DNA of 64,000 nucleotides from Kalaharituber pfeilii. Taxonomy: Eukaryota; Ascomycota; Pezizomycetes; Pezizales; Pezizaceae. Below, piece by piece: positions 52,666 through 63,300 of this stretch. The notes below the pieces were generated by a model. The model saw only the letters and a program-made list of their open reading frames with translations, was not told where the DNA came from and ran no database searches. A program made the position numbers and the translations under genes. The stretch covers positions 124,001-188,000 of the forward strand of contig WHUZ01000070.1 of NCBI GenBank assembly GCA_015179045.1, read 5' to 3'. Position 1 is the first letter of the stretch; every line of letters begins with the position of its first letter.

Positions 52666-55006
52666 ATGTCTCTAAGTCCTAATATGGCTACGCAGCAGGG
52701 TTGGGTGCCGCATCCTGATCTTCCACCAAGCCTTCGCCCAGCAGTTCAAAGTTACCTTGATGCTATCCCAGCTTATGAGAGACTTCCGCCCCTTGCAGAT
52801 GAGCGATTTGCAGACCCAGATAGTGCTTATGACCGAATTCAAAATGCAGCTTTCTGTGCTGGGTTTGCAATTGCAAAGCAATGTGGGTCATTGAAACAGG
52901 GACGAGTGAGATTTTGGTGTGTACACTCAGGAATGGCACGCAATACCCATAAGATTACCGAAGATAGTAGAAAAAGGGAAACAAATAGCTTGAAAAAGGA
53001 TTGTCCTTATCGGATCTATGTCTCATTGAGGTCCATTCGAAATCCAAATCAGGCTGATGCCAGTGGATCCGAGTCAGAAACAGCATGGCAGATTGGTATA
53101 ACTCATAATGGTCATAACCATCCTATGGCATCAAATCCACTTGTATATCAGATTCACGAAAAGCGCCATCCAGACTATATTCACCTTCAGGCTCAAGCGC
53201 GCGCTTTACGAACTGCACATGTTTCCTACAACACTTCACTTCGTGTAATGAGCCAGAATCAAGAAACATTGCGCTTACGTCCAAGTACATTTTACAATAC
53301 CGTGAGATCGAATCCTTCTATGAATACACCAGGCCAAGTTCTTGAAAATATTCGCAAAGGTCTTACGGCAGCTGGATTCATATACCGATCACGATATTCC
53401 TATACCTATCGCCATGGAAATCCAATTCCAGAGTCTAAACAGCTTGAGCAACTCTTCTTTTGTACGCCAGATCAAATCTACTTAGCACAGCGATTTGTTT
53501 CTGATTTCTGTATGCAAATTGATGCAACATTCTCTACAAATATTCTCCAAATGCCACTCTCTTCATGTATTGGGATAACGAATACTGGCTTGACATTTCC
53601 ATTTGCACTAAGCTTCATACGTTCAGAAAGCCAAGAGGCATTTTATTTTATTTTTACTTGTTTGGGAGAGTTGATTTGGTCAGATACATCGGAGTTTCTA
53701 TTTCCGAACATTGTTCTTGCAGATCAAGCACAAGGTTTGATTGCATGCCTTGCTAATAGCAGTAATACTATGACCTCGGTAGTTCAACATCAATTGTGCG
53801 AGTGGCATGCAGCTGAAAACATCAAAGCACGACTTACCAACTATGGCCATTATGACAAACTTAAGCGGAATGAGCTTGCAGGGTATGTTTGCCGATACAT
53901 CAAATCCTCAACACCTGAGCAGTTAGAGGATAATCGGAATGCACTTAAAGCACAGCTTCATGATACTGAAGTTATGTATTTAGAGAATAATTGGTTTTGT
54001 AAAGAGAACCAATTTATTCGTCTATATACTTATAGGCTGTCAAATTTAGGATGTTATTCAACACAGCGGACCGAAAGCTATCACCGGCCTCTCAAAGCAG
54101 CATTAAGTCCACAATCATCACTGCAAGATGCAGTTGCAGCCCTAACAGATCATATTCGGACTCTTACTTTTCGGATTGCTGAATCAGAGGCTGATAGTCG
54201 TACTAAAATTCCTATTAGCCTCCCTAATTCCTTTCATAGCCTTTGTGGTGTTATCACACATTATGCTCTCAATTTTATTCGAACTGAGTGGCTAAAGGCA
54301 TGTACCGCTACATTACAGGAGGAGGACTGTCAATGTACAATACGAAATCAATTTCAGCTTCCATGTTATCATGAGCTTAAGCCTTTTGTCTCTACTTCCA
54401 ATATTCCACTATCCTTAATTCATTCTCGTTGGTACCTCAATTCTTCTCCACTTTCACCAGCTGGGTCTAGTGCTACTCCCGGACCCAGTCTTCCAACACA
54501 TGCCAGAACCCTGCAACCAACCTTGATTGAGACAACAGTAAAGCTAGAGGAGTTTCACGCTCAGCTACCAGTTGAGCAGGCTCAACGATTTGCTTCCTTT
54601 CAAGCTCGTCAGGCTGCACAACTTGCCCTGCCATGGCGAACAGCTACAAGCGGGGTCACGTGAAATAAAAAAAAAAAAAAAAAAAAAGGCTGCACAACTT
54701 ATCCGTCAATTTCAAAGTCGACACGAAATTGAAGAACGAATTCCTGAAGTTCTTCCTCCTACACCTACTCCAAGGGCACAAACTTTAAAGCGGCTACGGC
54801 AACAAACTGCCAATGAACTCGCAGAAAACCGTCAGAGGCAACGAGTCGCTAGGGCTGTACATCTCGAGTCTGGGGCGGCAGCCAGGGCTGGGGAGGCATT
54901 ACGTGGATCTGGATCTAGACGTGGAAAAAGACAGGGACATGCACGTGGTAGGGCACCATCACCAGGACTTAATGAAACACAAGATTTTATTGTTGTAGCT
55001 ATGTAG
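52666..55006 (+). CDS. MULE transposase, interrupted near its C terminus by an S2 retroposon
   Basis: ATG at 52666 (an in-frame GTG precedes it). Order: FAR1-like DNA-binding N terminus (residues about 60-160, cysteines in FCAGFAIAK..VRFWCVHSG..KKDCPYRIYV, NGHNHPMASNP), MULE catalytic domain (first Asp in QIDATF, residue 286; second in VLADQAQG, about residue 353), and a SWIM-type finger DCQCTIRNQFQLPCYHE (about 555-570). At 54625 a 62-bp S2 copy plus 14-bp TSD duplication (76 nt) shifts the frame; without it translation would continue to the stop at 55006 (ELAENRQRQRVAR.. to DFIVVAM). As it stands the product ends early at 54663 but keeps the catalytic and SWIM parts, so residual activity is conceivable. 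Confidence 0.88.
54625..54686 (+). mobile_element. S2 ultra-short retroposon in the MULE transposase gene
   Basis: 62 bp with a perfect 14-bp TSD AGGCTGCACAACTT (54611-54624 and 54687-54700). Starts GCCCTGCCATGGCG, ends CACGTGAAAT plus A's. The uninterrupted coding frame across one TSD copy proves the pre-insertion state. Confidence 0.95.
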
Positions 55007-55319
55007 ATAGTTCAGCCCTCGTACAGTAGCTTTGTATTTTAGCTCAATATATATTAGTTATATTCTCAGACCGAGCGGGATGTTGTACTCTCAGACCAAG
55101 CAGGACGTACTCTCAGATCAAGTGGAAGCTACCGGCAGATCAAGTGAAAGCACTCTCAGACAAGCGGAGGCTACCGGCATCTTGGGGGAATTCCATGGCC
55201 AGCTCGGACTCAAGCTGAGGCCCAGGCTGAGACCAGGCGATCATAAGTGAGAAAAGCGGCCAGTGTGCGTACAGGCAGAAAGTGCCTGTCCCGAGAGGTT
55301 TTGCAGCCATTTGGTGCTA

Positions 55320-55720
55320 GTTGAGCGCTCACCGAATTATATGAACAGATATGGGGACCGGACAGGTAGTGGATATGGCGCACGATCTACGCTCATTTTG
55401 GGGGGCGGAAGGTCATATTTGGTCGTTGGTGTCGATGTGCTAGCAAGACTCAGCATGTATGAGAAGATTTTGTTTACACAAAAATGTCTCACAACTCATT
55501 GGCAGAACGAGATCCAATTGGATATTATTCTGATGTTTGACGGGATATTGGCGTGCAATATCCGGATATGATACCGCCATATCCGCTGCTTTAGACTGTA
55601 CATCACCATTTTAACTTGTCTCGTATCAAATTCGTTTTTTTGGTATTTTTATAGTAGTAAACTTGTAGAGATGAAATACCAGAGCAGATACCTAGCCGGA
55701 ATGCCCATTTGGACATTGAT
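55320..55720. other. Short intergenic gap
   Basis: Between the MULE TSD and the 3' end of the convergent membrane-protein gene. No element or gene seen. Confidence 0.4.
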
Positions 55721-55722
55721 TC

Positions 55723-57636
55723 TCACACGGTTACTACAATCCTGTGCACTGCACCCCCCTTCTCAATAAAGGATGTGTCCCGACCAAAGTCCGTCGGCTT
55801 TTTTATATCCTTACGTCGCACCAGCCAGTGGCATAGAAGCACCAAAAGCCATGAAAACACTAATACCGCTGGTACTGCCACTAAAGTTTCTAATCTAAAT
55901 GCTGTTACCTGATCCGTATAAATAACGAAATCACCGGCCCCTGGCAGGGGCTTCTCATCTTCCATCCGGAGGGCATTGAACGAAGTATTACTTTTGACGT
56001 CGACTGTAAAAGCAGGTGAGTCCATCCATAAGCCGTAATCTAGTGCAGTACTTCTGAAGAGATCCCTAGTCATAATATATGCTCCATGTACGAGTCTCTG
56101 TAAATCTGCGGCCGCACTGCAACCATTTAAATTCACTGCCAACGCACTACCCATCGTCCGCACTGAAGCGAGAGTCAAAGGGCTGGTCATTGCTGCAAGT
56201 TTGGTCAATGGTGAGGCACCGAAATAGATGAAACCTGATTGAACACGTTGCATACTAAAATGGTCCTCCAGAACCGTAATTATTGCGTTCGGAAGACGGA
56301 GGGCAGGAATCCTATTGTTGTGAATGTCCATTAACGTACCTGTCCATCCCAGGTAGCTCCATGTCTGCCTCTCCCAGCATTGCAGCACCGGTGGCCCTGG
56401 TCTGATAGAGTTCCGTCCATATTCGTGGTACCAGGGGTCCATTCCCCTGCCCACTGTAATTACACCCCACAATAATGGCACCATAGCGAATTGGTAGGTG
56501 TGGGGCTGGTCTTCCGTCCTTCCACGACGTTCCGGGTTCTTCACTAAAACTTCTGGAAACGAAATCCTGTACGCTGACTGGACCGTGGTATTTTCATAAA
56601 TGTCATCGCTTGGCCATAGGGCCCACTCCACCAACTCTATCTCATTTGTCTCAGCAACGTCTCTGTTCCTGATATTGACATCCCACTCATACATAAATTT
56701 GCATTCCCCCTGTAGCTCGACACTGAGGTCAGGTGCATGTTGCAACCCCATGTCATAGCCTGTAACCGAAATGACGTATTCCATGGTGTAGCTGTCCTCA
56801 TTTCCCCTATCAGTTGTAGGTTGTGACGGGATTTTCTCAAATTTCACAGCAGTATTGAGTAGCTCACGGGAGCGTCCGCTATCGGCAGTTCCAAGAGCGC
56901 GAAATGCAGAACCCCCTGCGTGATCCTGATAGCTTGAATATAGCTCCCTGAGGTTTTCAAACTCCCGTCGCTTGAACATCTTGATTGGGTAATATACCGT
57001 GTATGGGTTTGCTGGGGCGGCGTGGCCTAGAATGAACTTGTTTGGGAGTAATATACCTGCGACAACCCCTCCTATAGAGGTTCCAACTGCCAAGAACACA
57101 AAAATAAGGGTAAGGGCAAAGTCTCGCCAAGTAAACGTGAGGTAGTTGGCGATGCGGCCAGACGAGCTCCTCGGGCAGATGCTAGGGTTGTTCGCAGATC
57201 GTTTGATGAGACCGGACGCAAGGAGCCTCCAGCAATACTTGAGCATTAGAACAGCCGTTTGTAGGGGTTCATTAATTGCCCAAAGCGTAAACATATGACC
57301 TGACGTCTGGGCCAAAAGGTGTTTAGGACACACGTATGGTATTGCAGTAGCGATGAGGATCCACCATGCGGCGAAGATTGCGGTCACAATGATGGTGTAT
57401 AGTGAGATGATGTAAACCTCCTGAGATTTGTTGACAGCAACAGCATTCTTGCTGCCTCCAGGGAATGGCATCATGAATCGCCGGCCCAGTAGGTATTGAG
57501 AAGGATAGATGCCGGCGGCATCTGGGACTGCCCCGCCCCAGTGCTGCGGTGCGGTGTTGTCCATTTTGAGATTTGCCAGGATTGGGACTGCGACAAGATC
57601 AGTATTCTTCTGATCATTACATACATCGGACTTCAT
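55723..57636 (-). CDS. Fungal multi-pass membrane protein, function unknown
   Basis: Single intact ORF of 637 codons. Hydrophobic segments lie at about residues 77-97 (IISLYTIIVTAIFAAWWILIA), 105-135 (weaker), 172-195 (ALTLIFVFLAVGTSIGGVVAG) and 590-612 (LVAVPAVLVFSWLLVLLCHW). The 390 residues between the third and last form one large soluble region with several Trp and Cys, probably on the non-cytoplasmic side. The short tail RRKDIKKPTDFGRDTSF is basic. This layout fits uncharacterised ascomycete membrane proteins; I recognise no enzyme motif. It is the only long unbroken host-type gene here. No ORF of the same strand lies close by. Confidence 0.82.
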   Translation of the reverse strand: MKSDVCNDQKNTDLVAVPILANLKMDNTAPQHWGGAVPDAAGIYPSQYLLGRRFMMPFPGGSKNAVAVNKSQEVYIISLYTIIVTAIFAAWWILIATAIPYVCPKHLLAQTSGHMFTLWAINEPLQTAVLMLKYCWRLLASGLIKRSANNPSICPRSSSGRIANYLTFTWRDFALTLIFVFLAVGTSIGGVVAGILLPNKFILGHAAPANPYTVYYPIKMFKRREFENLRELYSSYQDHAGGSAFRALGTADSGRSRELLNTAVKFEKIPSQPTTDRGNEDSYTMEYVISVTGYDMGLQHAPDLSVELQGECKFMYEWDVNIRNRDVAETNEIELVEWALWPSDDIYENTTVQSAYRISFPEVLVKNPERRGRTEDQPHTYQFAMVPLLWGVITVGRGMDPWYHEYGRNSIRPGPPVLQCWERQTWSYLGWTGTLMDIHNNRIPALRLPNAIITVLEDHFSMQRVQSGFIYFGASPLTKLAAMTSPLTLASVRTMGSALAVNLNGCSAAADLQRLVHGAYIMTRDLFRSTALDYGLWMDSPAFTVDVKSNTSFNALRMEDEKPLPGAGDFVIYTDQVTAFRLETLVAVPAVLVFSWLLVLLCHWLVRRKDIKKPTDFGRDTSFIEKGGAVHRIVVTV

Positions 57637-57639
57637 TTA

Positions 57640-58740
57640 AGAATAGGATGGTCTAACCAGTTGTACTGAATTATGCCTTGACTCTATTGCAGAGAGCTTT
57701 GTTGTGGAAGCATCTGGCAGCAATTTCCGACTTGACAGTGCATCTTAGCATTTTATCTGACTTCCGCTAGAGATGTCTAACTATATAAATATCTAGAGGA
57801 CTGGGCACGAGGAAACATTCTGTAATGACATGTTAGTACTACCTACTCAAAGATGGGGATTCATCTGGGCAGATGCTATGACACCGCATGATAGAGCTGC
57901 ATGTCACACAAGTGTTAGTTCATAAGAGACTACGGGAGTTACATAAGAAAACATTCTCTTTACGGGGCCAAAAAACATAGAAGCCAATTGAGGGCTCTAC
58001 TAATAAAAGGTACTACTAACAGCAAGAAATATACTTATGGTAAAAGGATACGAGTGATCCGAGTGATGTTCCTAAGCACTTCTCATTACCAGCGTCTCCA
58101 GACTTACAGACTCACCTTTCGGCGAGGAAATTCTGTAGTCATACGACGTCGTAGTGTGTGTATTTCAAATTATTTGAGAAAATTTGTTATGAGGGGCCAA
58201 TAGCGCTGTCACCGGCCCCGAGATACCTCGTAGCGAGTTATTTTTTGTTTTTTTTCAGCATTCTCTTGTGTGGACCACGGAGGTCGCTTTGAACCAACTC
58301 CTATGGTAGCTGTATTACCATTTACGCAATGTCAATGGACTCCATGCGACACCTATATTGCAATTGCGTCTGCATATTGGGTTGTGTGTGCTGTATCTAG
58401 CCCATCCCAACAAGCCATATAGGCGTAACCTGCAGGTTAGAATAAAGAATAGGATAGGTACAAAAATTGTTTCAGCGAGTACACATAATGACACAGGTGG
58501 ACATGACCAGGCCTGAGTCGAGTTCAGCTCCGCGCCTATTTTTGGATTGGGACTCCGCCTCAGACTAGTGTGGATCGCCGCTGCATGTGGTCTCCGGCAT
58601 GCATGCAGATACGTGTTAATTGGCATTAATTGCAAAAGGTTATTTGGAGATTGTGTACTGCATATGCGCTATGGGTTTTTGGGGATGGCGCAGTATGCAA
58701 CTGTTACGTTGTAATAAGGAATCGGCATGTAGCTCCTGCT
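57640..58740. other. Intergenic region upstream of the membrane-protein gene
   Basis: No gene supported. ORFs at 57988-58203 and 58315-58635 are short and without recognisable features. Confidence 0.35.
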
Positions 58741-58749
58741 CATGGGATC

Positions 58750-58932
58750 TTTTTTTTTTTTTTTTTTTTTTTTATTTCATTACTCGCATGCCGCCCTAAG
58801 GGCTATGGCGAGGTATAAATAAACTAGTTAATTACAGGTATAACGAATAAAATAAATGCTAATAATCACTCCTGCCCTGCCCATTCCAGTATCTCCCCGA
58901 TGTTCGTATCCTTGTCTGGTTGTCTTAATCCT
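58750..58932 (-). mobile_element. 5'-truncated LINE 3' end with S1 tail
   Basis: 183 bp with a perfect 14-bp TSD CTGCTCATGGGATC (58736-58749 and 58933-58946). The minus strand reads DTNIGEILEWAGQE and a stop, then AT-rich 3' UTR, the S1 core (loop TTA) and the A tail. Same ORF2 end as at 2.8 kb. Confidence 0.92.
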
Positions 58933-59522
58933 CTGCTCATGGGATCGGTAAATGGGGATTTGGTTCACATGATGGCCAGAAAAATTAGGAACATGCAAGA
59001 CGGTAATAGTGGACATGAGGACCTCCATCAGCAGTATTTTTTTAGATGTTTCCATATACTTAGGTACCTAGATATATTCGAAGTCGATTCTTGTATGTGA
59101 GCAGCTAGTGCTATTCCCAAAACGCATAGCTTGGAAGCAGCATCTAGTGTCCGATTGAATCAGGGAGTACTCGAGTCAGTATTGCAGCTGTACCTACATG
59201 GTTTAAGAATGCCGTCGTATACGGAATACTTACTCTACGTCGTGTTGTAAATGTGAAGAAAAGTAAAGAAGATATGCTTTTTCATTATCGAAGAACGAGA
59301 CACAAGATATTCAGGCATTACAGAAATGCTCCTAAATGAGAAACATACATATACAGCATCGATAAGAGGTTGCCGCAAGCTCAGCCGCAGTCATAGTAAC
59401 GTATGCGGAGATAGCGATAAGGAGAGCGGCAACAGCGCCAATAGGAAACAAGTCTTTCTACAAAGCAAATTTGTTTGGCGGATGGTAAACTCATAGACTA
59501 AACTAGGTGGAGACCACTCGTT

Positions 59523-60153
59523 CTCGTGCCCAGACTATTATTTTCTCTTTAGACTGGGTACGAGAATAGCGATCACTCTAGGAGAAGGTTCTCTTTTGTT
59601 TTTCTTTTTTTATTTATATTATCATTCTAGTAGTTGGCGTTAGAACAACGGATGAATTTAAACTGAAAATTAGTTCCCTGTGAGCAACTACACGGAGTGC
59701 CAATCCATCTCAACGCGGCCTGAAAAAAATTGAGTGCAGTGGGAATCCTGATACATTATAAAGTGGTTCTCCTTCTGTTCTACGTGTGCACTACTCTTGT
59801 CATTGTCATTGTCTTACTTTGCCCTATCCTCATGTGGTTGCTAGCCTTTCCTTATTTTGTAAATTTGGTATCCGTAAGTTGTTCAGCTTACTTTTAAGTT
59901 TTTTTTTGGGTCACATAACCCAGCATACAAGCACGGCAGGGATACTTTGAAGGATCAATCTAGGGTTTTTGTTGAATTCGGAGTTTAGTTAGTGAAGTCA
60001 ACCTTTAAAGTTTTTTGATTTGGCAGACTGGCCTTTGTCGATGTCTCCTACTCCTACCATAAATTGAAAGTACAATTTGAAATAAGGGAATCGCGGAAAG
60101 GTGTTCTCGTACCCTTTCGCAAATTAATTAGAGTCTGGGCACGAGAACAAATT
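59523..60153. mobile_element. MITE-like element whose ends are themselves hairpins
   Basis: The left end reads GTTCTCGTGCCCAGACT and closes on itself with AGACTGGGTACGAGAA (59556-59575). The right end (60106-60152) has the same hairpin in inverse orientation: GTTCTCGTACCC.. and AGTCTGGGCACGAGAAC. The two ends are thus inverted repeats of about 48 bp, each self-complementary. No TSD and no ORF. An old S2 relic (59898-59940) lies inside. Confidence 0.55.
59898..59942 (-). mobile_element. Eroded S2 retroposon
   Basis: TTTTTTTTGGGTCACATAACC, then CAGCATAC and GGCAGGG: a shortened T-run followed by a diverged S2 core. No TSD recognised. Confidence 0.5.
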
Positions 60154-60930
60154 ATGCGCAGCGATTCATTTGAATGCACCGCCGCTATATGGAACAGAGA
60201 TAGATACGTCGTTTTATCTTTTTTCAGGGGTAGTGGAGAGTATTTCGGTTGGCGTTATTTTTCTTTTGTTCTTGTTTCCTTCGTATGGGGATAGCGGAAA
60301 GAAGAAATAGAGGCCGAGGCAAGGGTCATGTAGCTAGCATTTTTGTTTGTCTTTTGTGTCCTGTGCGTGCGTCTGGTCCAGGGACTCTTCCAAAGCGAAC
60401 AGCGATATCTAGGCTCATGGGATATTGAAACAAAATGGGGAGGAGTCCAAAAGTCTGTTGTAACGCAGGAACAATACAGTGCATTACCAGAACAATCACA
60501 ACAACCACACGTCCAATCGTACATACGAGAATGCCCCTATGCAAACCACACATTGTTTTCCTATGTCGCACGAGATGAAGAATTTTCTCGACACTTCTCA
60601 GTGCAGCGGGTGCCTAAGCTTGTGTAACTATATAAGTCTATTAATAACATACATTCGTAGAAGCATGTACAGTACGTAAATAATAAGCGAAAAAGAGTTA
60701 GTGTAACGGCTGTTAAGCGCACAATTAGAGTGAGCTTGAGGGCTACTCATATCTGAACAGCTACAATACACAATCATAGGTTTATTATGGGGCGACTCTC
60801 ATCTATTAGGCACGGCAATGCCGATCTAATTTCCGTTGAAGTAAAAGGTACGTCATCGCTACTGTAGGTGTAGGTGAGACTACTTGAAGTTGTTTGGCTT
60901 GTGTATCAGGCCTATCTATATCTCTAGTGC

Positions 60931-61055
60931 CCTTTTTTTTTTATATATTTTTTTTCTAAATCAGTACTCGCAGGCCGCCCTTCGGGCTATAGCGAGATTA
61001 GCTACATAGGAAATTAAGGAAATAAATTATCATTAGATGACCACATGACAAAACG
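60931..61055 (-). mobile_element. S1 retroposon with short LINE 3' part
   Basis: 125 bp with an 11-bp TSD ATCTCTAGTGC (60920-60930 and 61056-61066). Loop GAA between GCCC and GGGC. The tail is interrupted (T10, ATATA, T8), so moderately old. Confidence 0.87.
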
Positions 61056-61240
61056 ATCTCTAGTGCACAGGAGCGAGCTCAGCCAGCGATGGGTAGATGA
61101 CAAACCTCACGGGATTCATTTCCAATTAGAAGGAAAAGCCAAGTCCTGACCTTATACTCTTCCAACCACGGTTTTGGTTACATTTCCTGCACTAGTATTG
61201 CTCACTATTCCGTACAATTTCGTACACACAATCCACTGTA

Positions 61241-61888
61241 TTTTTTTTTTTTTTTTTTTTTATATCATTACTTGTGTGTCGCCCTATGGGCTATGGCGAG
61301 GGTTTTTATTAAAGGAAAAAATAAAAACTAACTACTTGTCTCATTACATGTGAGTCCCACGGACTTCTCTGGTGTTGTGGGTGGGTCGATGTGGGGGACG
61401 TCTTTCCTTCCTTCACCTGTCCCACTCGTATCGGCAAGCCCTCAGCCATCTTCCTCCGAGTCTCACCCTGTCCATTACCTTGTCTTCCTCCAGGTAGACC
61501 ACCACCGAGCTTGTCTGTTTGCCCTCCTCTTGCAGCGTCTTCTTGCTTCTAAGCCATCTTATCCCTGCTGTCTTTCACATGGCTTCGTTGTCTGTTCCGA
61601 CCATCTCTGAACTTTCCCGAGATTCTTTCTCAGGGCTATTCCGTGTATTACGATGCCCGGTCTGGGGGTGGTGGCATCGCGGGTGGATGGTCGGGTCGGG
61701 GATTTGGCTTTTTGGGGTCGAGGGGGGGCGGTCTTGGGTTCCGGAGTGGGTCTGGGGTAGGGAGTGGGCGCGGAGGCTGATGCCGATGCTGTTGATGTGT
61801 GCGATGACGGGGCGCCGCTTGAGGCGATCTCTCTGGCCTCCGTATCGTCAAGTCTCTTCTTCAAGGCGTACGGTTGTGTCGATGCCAC
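61241..61888 (-). mobile_element. ORF1-only S1 retroelement
   Basis: Minus strand: ORF1 from about 61888 (Pro/Ala-rich, then RPGIVIHGIALRKNLGKVQRW; one frameshift near 61570, continuing KKTLQEEGKQTSSVVVYLEE..VRLGGRWLRACRYEWDR and a stop near 61417), then about 95 bp of 3' UTR, S1 core and A tail. No reverse transcriptase between ORF1 and tail. The left boundary is clear (polyT at 61241); the right one and TSD were not found. Confidence 0.78.
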
Positions 61889-62023
61889 TTTGCCTTTCCT
61901 TTTCTGTATTCAATGCTTCAATAGCTCTGATTGTCATCTTTTGCACTCTACTAAAGTTGACCTTTGTTCTATTTTAGTAGACAAGTTATGCTCAGCCACA
62001 AAGAATCTACCTTTCCCACGCAG

Positions 62024-62062
62024 TTTTTTTTTTTTTTTTTTTTTTTTTAATATCATTACTCG
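62024..62062 (-). mobile_element. Minimal S1-derived insertion (about 16 nt plus tail)
   Basis: 39 bp in total: T-run and AATATCATTACTCG between copies of TCCCACGCAG (62014-62023 and 62063-62072). Only the S1 3' linker and the last stem bases are present. Confidence 0.88.
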
Positions 62063-62072
62063 TCCCACGCAG

Positions 62073-62690
62073 TTTATGAGGACGCAAAATCGCTATCAGA
62101 GAACCTGAGTGCAGCAAGGAATTGCCGGAGTTGAAAAGTCACCTTCCAAAGGAGGTTTAAGGCACTGACAACCTTGGTTTGGTTCCAGCTTTGGAGCTGG
62201 ACACTCGGTGCTGAAGGGATTTCGGTGATACTCTAAGCACGTCGTTGCAATTGACTAGAAAATTGCACCCAAGGGTTGCTTCGGCATAGCAATGCAGGCG
62301 AAATAACGGGAACAGATGACCAGCAAGCAAGCACAACAAACAAAGAATCATTGCATAAAAAATGTTCAGCCCTATAGCTCAAGACATGCCAGTATGAAAA
62401 GGAGTGCATCAGGAATAACGAAAATGTGTCCCTGACATGCGGGCATAGTGTCATGATAATTGGATACATCCCATGTGTTCGTGCGTTCTCACATTCTTCT
62501 AGCTAGTAGACCCAGCGTCTAAATACCTTGCTGGGAAGCCCTGCATCTGAACACCTCACTGGTAAGGCCCGACGACCCTACTTCATATATAATTCCGTAT
62601 GCCGTCATGCCACACAACATTTAAGCTTGCATGTCTGGATGCCCGTAAAGTGACAGATAACGTTATTAATGAGGTAACTCGTCAGATGCT
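62073..62690. other. Unassigned stretch
   Basis: No gene or repeat supported. Confidence 0.35.
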
Positions 62691-62710
62691 TACATCGAAT
62701 GCCAATTTTA

Positions 62711-62773
62711 CCCTGCCATGGCCAAGTGCTACAAGCGGGGTTATGTGATTTAAAAAAAAAAAAAAAAAAAAAA
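62711..62773 (+). mobile_element. S2 ultra-short retroposon
   Basis: 63 bp with a perfect 14-bp TSD GAATGCCAATTTTA (62697-62710 and 62774-62787). Starts CCCTGCCATGGCC, ends TATGTGATTT plus A's. Confidence 0.92.
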
Positions 62774-62840
62774 GAATGCCAATTTTAGTTACATGTGTGG
62801 TCTCAATACCTCATGCACATATACTCTATATCTCGATATG

Positions 62841-63078
62841 GCAGAATGGGCTCAATTTAACAGGTATGGCAGGTGCCGCTCGACGGCGGGAGATGAGCTG
62901 CATTTCACAGGTATGGAAGGCCTCCCTTGGCGGTGCGAGAGGTGGCAGAATGAGCCGAATTTGACCGGTATGACAGGTCCTATACGACGGTGCGAGAGGT
63001 GGCAGAATGTGCCGAATTTGATAGGTATGAGAGGTCATATACGACGGCGCGAGATATGGCAGAATGAGACGAATTTGG
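62841..63078 (+). repeat. 63-bp tandem repeat, in-frame in one ORF
   Basis: Four degenerate units of about 63 bp (GGCAGAATG-GCC-AATTT, then AGGTATG-AGGTC, then CGACGG-GCGAGA). The unit is a multiple of three and encodes a 21-residue repeat (CERWQNEPNLTGM-G-IRR) in the frame open from 62793 to 63095. Coding status is doubtful because the start is weak and no family is known. Confidence 0.7.
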
Positions 63079-63089
63079 CTCTTGAACAT

Positions 63090-63300
63090 TCCTGACAATT
63101 CCACCTGGTTCTAGTTATTTCCTTAGTCTTCTATGTGTGTCTCTTGTTTGTTTGTTTGCTCGAAGGAATTGGAAATTGGCCTTAAGGGCTCTCTATAAAA
63201 GAGGCCCTCCCTCCCCGCTCTCTAGACTCCCCACGCAACAACTTGTATTCCCACCCAAGTTGTAGTTTAGCAATCAATATACTCGCACTTCTCATATCGC
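63090..63300 (+). promoter_or_regulatory. Promoter-like or LTR-like segment
   Basis: TATAAAAG at 63195-63202 is followed by a pyrimidine-rich tract (CCCTCCCTCCCCGCTCTCTAG) and CAAC-rich leader sequence. The stretch could run from TGACAATTCC to CTTCTCA as an LTR, but no TSD or partner was found. Confidence 0.3.

Larger units (their letters stand above)
51988..55303 (+). mobile_element. Complete MULE transposon
   Basis: 3,316 bp with a perfect 9-bp TSD CAGCCATTT (51979-51987 and 55304-55312). TIRs of about 210 bp start CAAAACCTCTCGGGAC and contain repeated CTTGGTCTGAGAG and GCCGGTAGC(C/T)TCCGCTTG phrases. It holds one transposase gene. Two retroposons have inserted: one in the left TIR (52202-52353) and one in the gene (54625-54686). 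Confidence 0.93.

Noticed and set aside
281..62773. S1 and S2 as MITEs or stem-loop DNA elements
   Set aside because: They end in A tails on one side and have 10-16 bp variable TSDs, which indicates retroposition, not cut-and-paste.
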